NCBI GenBank assembly: GCA_947589175.1
Contig: CANPZR010000091.1
Location: 1 to 9,417, forward strand
Length of the DNA: 9,417 bases
Source: an uncultured Lachnospiraceae bacterium
GTDB taxonomy: Bacteria; Bacillota; Clostridia; Lachnospirales; Lachnospiraceae
Direction of reading: 5' to 3'
The translations under genes were made by a program, and so were the position numbers. How positions within the stretch are numbered: position 1 is the first letter of the stretch; every line of letters begins with the position of its first letter. The notes beneath the pieces are model-generated. The model saw only the letters and a program-made list of their open reading frames with translations, was not told the DNA's origin and searched no databases. This document shows positions 5,288 to 9,417 of the stretch, piece after piece.

Positions 5288-8200
5288 TTACTCCTTCAAT
5301 ATATCCATCGCCTTATCTTCGTCGTATTCCTCCTCAATCGCAAGGAGAGCATTCTTGATTTTCTCGTACATCTCCGGCTGCAGCGGACTGCCCAGCCATT
5401 CCTTCAAGCGCTCTGTGGCGTCATCCGTCTGGAAGCGATCCAGCAGGTCAACCACCTCGTCCAGCTCCTCCTGTGCAATCTCCCGTATCTCGCCGTCCGT
5501 CACCGCCGCGTACTTTTCTTCCGTCTCGCCGCCGAGCATCTGGTACATGCTCTCAAAGTTCTTCTTGCACTTAGCCCACTCCTGCGCGAGCTCCTCCCAG
5601 TGTTCCTGCGCGTAAGCGAGGTCGCCGGACTTGCCCGCCTTCTCGTGCTCAAACGCCATGTCCGCCAGACGCGACGCGCCGAGCGTCCTCGCGTTACCCT
5701 TCAAAGCGTGCGTGAGAACGCCGTAATCCGCCATATTTTCTTCTAGCAGGAAACCGATAATCATCTGTTCCTTCTTTTCTTTCTCCTTGATGAACATCTC
5801 CATCAGCTCCAGGTAGACGTCCATCTTATTTCCTACGTATCCCATGCCCTGCTTGATGGAAATGCCCTCGCTCTGGTAGAGCTCTTCCACTTCATCGATA
5901 AGCGCGTCCTCCGGGCTGCTCTCCGAGCCGCCCTCTCCTGAGGCGCCTGTGTCCGCCTCGGCCTCGGCCGCCTGCGCTTCCTCCTCGCTGACAAACACGA
6001 GCAGCTCCTCCGGCAGGTACTTCTGAACCATCTGCTCCAGAAGCTCGCCCTCAATCGGCTTCGTCAAAAAGTCCTCAAATCCCTCGCTGAGATACATCTC
6101 CTTCGCGCCCACAATCGCGTTGGCCGTAAGGGCAATAACCGGCGTATCGGTATTCGGCCCGTCGGTAATCTCGCGCAGCTTATGCAGCGTCTCGATTCCG
6201 TCCATCTCCGGCATCATGTGATCCATGAAGATAATGTTGTATTTTTCCTGCTGCACGAGCTCCAGACACTCCTTGCCGGAGGACGCCGTCACGATATTCA
6301 CCTTCGTCCTCTTCAAAAGAGCCTGGAACACGACAAGGTTCATCTCATTGTCGTCTACCACCAGCACCGTTGCGTCCGGCGCCTCGAAAATCTGACGATC
6401 CTCATTGTCACCGTGCGTGATCTGCGTCCGCAGCGTCTCAAAGTCGCCCAAAGGCTCTCTATCCACTATCTTCTGCGGAATTATGACGGTGAAGACAGAG
6501 CCCTCCTGGTAGACGCTGTCCACCTTCATCTCGCCGCCCATCAGCTCTAAGAGCGACATCGTAATGTTCATGCCCAGGCCGGTTCCCTCGATGTTGCGGT
6601 TTTTCTCTTCATCCAGGCGCTGGAACTTCTCAAACAGCTTGCCGAGGTCTTCCTCCTTGATTCCCATGCCCGTATCCTTGACCGAGATGACAAGAAGCAG
6701 TTCCTCATCCCCCTTCGGCTGGCAGGACACGCTCATCTCCACGCTTCCCTGCGGCGTGTATTTCACCGCGTTGGTGAGGAGGTTCGTCACGATCTGCTTG
6801 ATACGGACGTCGTCGCCGTACAGGCCGCTTGGCATTTCGGAATCTAAGTTAAAGCTGATTCCCAGTCCCTTCTCCTGCGCCCGCAGGCCGATTACGTTCC
6901 ACAGATCCAGAATCAATCGCCCTAACTTGTACTCGACCGGCACGATCTCCATCTTGCCCGACTCAATCTTGGACATATCCAGAATATCATTGATCAAAAA
7001 CAGCAGCGTCTTTCCGGCGCTCTGAATATTTTCCGCATAGGAGAGCATCTGCTCGTCCTTGCTCTCGCGCAGGATCATCTCATTCATTCCCAACACCGCG
7101 TTAATCGGCGTCCGGATCTCATGGGACATATTCGAGAGGAACAGAGACTTCGCCTGCTCCGCCCGTATAGCGGCGTCCGCCGTCTTCTTCAGGTTTTCAT
7201 TGGCGGTCCACTGCCAGCGAATCATCTTCTTCATCACCACATTGACCGCAAAAATACACATGCCGAACAGAATCAGGAATAAAAGCGCGTACTCCAGCAC
7301 GTTGCCGTAAATGCTCCACCAGTTCTTCACCACGATAATCCGGAACCCGGATTCCTTTTCCTCTATCGAATCGCCCACCCGGTAGGTTCCATCGTAGTCG
7401 TCAAAGGAGACCATCCCGTCCTCGTCGTAAAAACAGTCGTAAACGAGCTCATGAATATTGGGAGAACTATCATCCGAAAATTCGTACTGGGAGTTGGGGT
7501 GGTCAATAATCCGGCCGTCCTTATCCACAAGGAACGCATAGCCCTCCTCCGTATAGCTTCCCTTCAGGATATCCGTCAGCACATCCAGATAAAAGTCAAT
7601 CGCGAAGACTCCGTAGAACTCTCCATTCTCCGACTGCACCACTTTGGAAAAGGTGATGCAGTACTCCCCAGTCCGGGCGTCAAAATACGGCTCTGTGATA
7701 TTAAAATTCTCTGCTGTGAGAGCGCCCGTATACCAGACGCGCTCCTCCTCCACATAATCCTCGTCCGGCACCCAGCCGTTATTCATCACCATCGGATGCC
7801 CGTGCTCAAAGTCCGGGTTTGCTATGTATGTGGCGGAAATCTTCGGATAATGCTTCGTGATATCGTCGAGGAATTTCACCATGCCCTCGTAATTGTCCAA
7901 CAGATCCGGCTTGGCAACGACTACGTTCTCAAACATATCCAGGATGCTTCTCTGCTCCAGCACCCAGTCGCCCACCTCGTAGTTGTACCTGCTCAGCTCC
8001 TGCTCCATCTTGATCTGGCTGTCGCTGATCGACATCCTCACGCAGATAAATATGGTTATGAACATAGTCACGCAGAAAATCGCCGTGATGCCGTACTGGT
8101 ACTTCTTCTGCGTCACAATCGTAAAATCAGTTTCCCCGTCGCCGTCCTGTTCCTTTTTTCCCTTGCCAAAAAGACGAATCTCTTTCCACCTGCCCGGCGA

Positions 8201-9178
8201 TTTTTCCTTTTTCTTCCTTTTCTCCTCTTTCTCCTTTTCGCCTGTCTTTTTCCCTTTCCGGGTCATAAATAAGTATACAATCAGAACAAGAACAATCAGG
8301 ACAAATGCCGCCGCGCAGACAATGAGCAAGCGCCTGTAGCTGTTCTGATACAGAGTTCCGCTGTCGATGGCGCACATCATATACCATCCGTTATCCGTCC
8401 TGCTGACGAACACAGCCACTCTCGACTTCCCGCGCCGAATCCTCGAGACCATCGTGGAATCATCCGATATATTCATCCGCAAAAAGATGTTGCGGTACTC
8501 TGGAAGCGCTGTCGATAATTTCTCCCCGACCACGTCAGGCCTTGAGCAGCCCACGATTTCCTCATTCGAATCCACGATCAGCGACTCTTCGTACCCCTCG
8601 CTCGCCAGCGTGCTCACGTACTCCTGTATTGCGGCCGTGTTGTAATCCAGTCCGATCATATTCGTGCCGTCATCCAGAAATTTCGCCACCGTAAAGCACA
8701 TATTATCCGTAAACGCATCGTCGTAGGTAGGTGAAATGTACACATCTCCCTTGGGAGTCGCCAAAAGTCCCTTATACCATGCGCGATCCTGCAGCACATA
8801 ATCCTCCGGCGTCTCCATGCCGGAAATCATCACCTTGCCATCCACCGCACAGAACAGGTTCAGGCAGAGTCCGTCCGACAGATCGTATTCCGAATCTCTC
8901 TGCCGCAGCAGAAACTGCCGGATTTCCTTCTCCGAGGCGTCGCTCTCAAGGAGCTTTTCCAGGCTCACGCCCGCACGGTCCAGCGCGCTCTCCGCCTCCG
9001 TCAGGTACTGCTGGAGATTGGACGCTATGCCCTGCACGCGTATCCTCCCCACTTGTTCTACCTGGCTCATGGCAATCCGATTGATCACAATGATGTTGAT
9101 AACCAAAACAAGCAGCATCGCCACCGCTATAATAACAAATATCCGGTTGCGCTTGCTGTTTGATTCCTTTTTTTCCAT
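5288..9178 (-). CDS. Tripartite hybrid histidine kinase with two tandem dCACHE sensors
   Basis: A 1296-residue membrane sensor kinase with an internal His-Asp-His phosphorelay, like BarA/EvgS in output layout but with a doubled input. In order: TM1 about 13-34; first extracellular dCACHE 35-282; TM2 about 283-305; a Lys/Glu-rich cytoplasmic segment 306-362; TM3 about 363-381; second dCACHE 383-626; TM4 about 627-648; HisKA with phospho-His686 (SHEIRTP). HATPase follows with N-box NLLTNAVKYT (799-808), G1 DTGMGI (835-840), F-box LFEKF (848-852) and G2 GTGLGM (865-870). The receiver has Asp942/Asp943, phosphoacceptor Asp986, Thr1018 and Lys1040. After an Ala/Glu/Ser linker (about 1063-1091), an HPt domain has His1157 (LTHALKG). 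A helical acidic tail runs from 1216 to 1296. All catalytic residues are present. Both dCACHE domains carry Y-x4-R-x-W (Y127/R132/W134; Y475/R480/W482), then Y-x-D (152/154; 498/500) and Asp178/Asp528, suggesting amino acid ligands. There is no HAMP or PAS domain. GGAGG lies 7 nt before the ATG. The partner regulator is unknown. Confidence 0.95.
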   Translation of the reverse strand: MEKKESNSKRNRIFVIIAVAMLLVLVINIIVINRIAMSQVEQVGRIRVQGIASNLQQYLTEAESALDRAGVSLEKLLESDASEKEIRQFLLRQRDSEYDLSDGLCLNLFCAVDGKVMISGMETPEDYVLQDRAWYKGLLATPKGDVYISPTYDDAFTDNMCFTVAKFLDDGTNMIGLDYNTAAIQEYVSTLASEGYEESLIVDSNEEIVGCSRPDVVGEKLSTALPEYRNIFLRMNISDDSTMVSRIRRGKSRVAVFVSRTDNGWYMMCAIDSGTLYQNSYRRLLIVCAAAFVLIVLVLIVYLFMTRKGKKTGEKEKEEKRKKKEKSPGRWKEIRLFGKGKKEQDGDGETDFTIVTQKKYQYGITAIFCVTMFITIFICVRMSISDSQIKMEQELSRYNYEVGDWVLEQRSILDMFENVVVAKPDLLDNYEGMVKFLDDITKHYPKISATYIANPDFEHGHPMVMNNGWVPDEDYVEEERVWYTGALTAENFNITEPYFDARTGEYCITFSKVVQSENGEFYGVFAIDFYLDVLTDILKGSYTEEGYAFLVDKDGRIIDHPNSQYEFSDDSSPNIHELVYDCFYDEDGMVSFDDYDGTYRVGDSIEEKESGFRIIVVKNWWSIYGNVLEYALLFLILFGMCIFAVNVVMKKMIRWQWTANENLKKTADAAIRAEQAKSLFLSNMSHEIRTPINAVLGMNEMILRESKDEQMLSYAENIQSAGKTLLFLINDILDMSKIESGKMEIVPVEYKLGRLILDLWNVIGLRAQEKGLGISFNLDSEMPSGLYGDDVRIKQIVTNLLTNAVKYTPQGSVEMSVSCQPKGDEELLLVISVKDTGMGIKEEDLGKLFEKFQRLDEEKNRNIEGTGLGMNITMSLLELMGGEMKVDSVYQEGSVFTVIIPQKIVDREPLGDFETLRTQITHGDNEDRQIFEAPDATVLVVDDNEMNLVVFQALLKRTKVNIVTASSGKECLELVQQEKYNIIFMDHMMPEMDGIETLHKLREITDGPNTDTPVIALTANAIVGAKEMYLSEGFEDFLTKPIEGELLEQMVQKYLPEELLVFVSEEEAQAAEAEADTGASGEGGSESSPEDALIDEVEELYQSEGISIKQGMGYVGNKMDVYLELMEMFIKEKEKKEQMIIGFLLEENMADYGVLTHALKGNARTLGASRLADMAFEHEKAGKSGDLAYAQEHWEELAQEWAKCKKNFESMYQMLGGETEEKYAAVTDGEIREIAQEELDEVVDLLDRFQTDDATERLKEWLGSPLQPEMYEKIKNALLAIEEEYDEDKAMDILKE

Positions 9179-9235
9179 GCTGTGGCCTCCAATCTGATGT
9201 ACTCCTGTATATCCCTGTCAGCGTTTTTTTCGTTT

Positions 9236-9244
9236 ATTATACCA
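9236..9244 (-). promoter_or_regulatory. Extended -10 promoter element of the hybrid kinase gene
   Basis: On the minus strand, TG (9244-9243), one base, then a perfect TATAAT (9241-9236). No good -35 stands 16-18 bp upstream (TTGTGG is 20 bp away), as is usual for promoters relying on the extended -10 or on an activator. The predicted start is about 9229, giving a leader of about 50 nt that holds GGAGG (9186-9190) 7 nt before the ATG. Confidence 0.7.
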
Positions 9245-9294
9245 CGAGTTTACATTACATGCCACAATATTTTGCCGAAAAACGCCCTTCTTGC

Positions 9295-9305
9295 ATTGTG
9301 ACAAT
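9295..9305. promoter_or_regulatory. Small palindrome upstream of the kinase promoter
   Basis: ATTGTGACAAT is a perfect 5-bp inverted repeat around a central G. It is centred about 71 bp before the predicted kinase start point, a position typical of activator sites. On the plus strand TTGCA (9291-9295) overlaps its first base. A similar TTGCAT plus TTGTGCAA pair stands at the binding-protein promoter. An 11-bp site is short, so the call is weak. Confidence 0.3.
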
Positions 9306-9330
9306 TTATTTTTTTCAGATCGTCCTCTCC

Positions 9331-9398
9331 TTTTCGTCGCTTTTTTCGTCGCTTTTCATTGTTTTTTCGTCGCTTTTCGTCGCTAAAAAAGCGACGAA
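9331..9398. repeat. Cluster of TTTTCGTCGC direct repeats with one inverted copy
   Basis: TTTTCGTCGC occurs at 9331-9340, 9343-9352, 9364-9373 and 9374-9383, and an inverted GCGACGAA follows at 9391-9398. The last direct copy and the inverted copy make a perfect 9-bp hairpin (9376-9384 with 9390-9398) with an AAAAA loop. Start-to-start distances of 12, 21 and 10 bp are near one, two and one helical turns. The cluster lies about 100-170 bp upstream of the predicted kinase start point. No U-run of terminator quality follows on either strand, so a protein-binding array is more likely than a terminator. What lies beyond the window edge, and whether a gene ends or starts there, cannot be seen. Confidence 0.7.
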
Positions 9399-9417
9399 TT
9401 ATTTCAGCTTATACACA

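Noticed and set aside
7451..8272. A 273-codon plus-strand open frame opposite the kinase sensor region
   Set aside because: It is antisense to well-conserved dCACHE coding sequence, with no ribosome binding site or recognisable motif.
9315..9359. A 14-codon minus-strand frame starting with ATG at 9359 and encoding repeated K-S-D-E units
   Set aside because: It is a direct product of the CGTCGC repeats, has no ribosome binding site, and lies upstream of the predicted kinase start point, so it is not in the leader.
9376..9398. The repeat-derived hairpin as an intrinsic terminator
   Set aside because: The 9-bp stem is good, but the plus strand continues TTATTTCAGC and the minus strand AAGCGACG, so neither has a proper U-run.
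9331..9398. CRISPR-like array
   Set aside because: The repeat unit is only 10 bp, spacing is irregular and too short for spacers, and no cas gene is present.
9253..9408. A longer minus-strand open frame through the repeats, rich in Lys and Arg
   Set aside because: There is an in-frame stop at 9411-9409 and no usable start codon or ribosome binding site after it. The basic composition simply reflects the AAGCGACGAAAA repeat.

Overview
The window looks like chromosomal DNA of a Gram-positive Clostridia bacterium, most likely of the Lachnospiraceae. This is an inference from strong AGGAGG/GGAGG-type ribosome binding sites, a lipoprotein signal with LTSC lipobox, a LytTR response regulator, an MCP of apparent long (44-heptad-like) class, dCACHE hybrid kinases, and moderate GC genes separated by AT-rich spacers with sigma-A type promoters. 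I see no rRNA, tRNA, CRISPR, transposase or phage gene.

Layout. Positions 1-171 (+) hold the last 56 codons of an unrecognised gene that runs in from the left, closed by an intrinsic terminator (182-213). That terminator overlaps the 3' end of a convergent two-gene operon on the minus strand: cysK, cysteine synthase (1015-1944), followed after 17 nt by a REC-LytTR response regulator (196-996, TTG start). The spacer 1945-2155 is a compact divergent control region. It has a near-consensus promoter for cysK with a palindrome just past its start point, and an extended -10 promoter for the rightward operon, with several TGCAA/TTGCA half-sites between and around them. The rightward operon encodes a YtfQ-like sugar-binding lipoprotein (2156-3163) and, 27 nt later, a methyl-accepting chemotaxis protein (3191-5206). 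A bidirectional terminator (5247-5282) separates it from a very large convergent gene (5288-9178, minus). This is a 1296-residue hybrid histidine kinase with two complete membrane-anchored dCACHE sensors, HisKA/HATPase, REC and HPt domains and a helical C-terminal tail. Its promoter lies at 9236-9244, and upstream there is a cluster of TTTTCGTCGC repeats (9331-9398).

How it may work together. The region is dominated by signal perception. The binding lipoprotein has no transporter permease or ATPase here and is co-transcribed with a chemoreceptor, which suggests that it presents a ligand (by family, a sugar such as galactofuranose) to the MCP rather than only to an importer. In the hybrid kinase, both dCACHE domains carry the Y-x4-R-x-W ... 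Y-x-D ... D residue pattern that I recall for amino-acid-sensing dCACHE_1AA domains. That makes amino acid sensing plausible next to a cysteine biosynthesis gene. Coupling between the kinase, the response regulator and the SBP/MCP pair is a hypothesis from proximity and from similar upstream TTG(N2-3)CAA elements; nothing in the sequence proves it.
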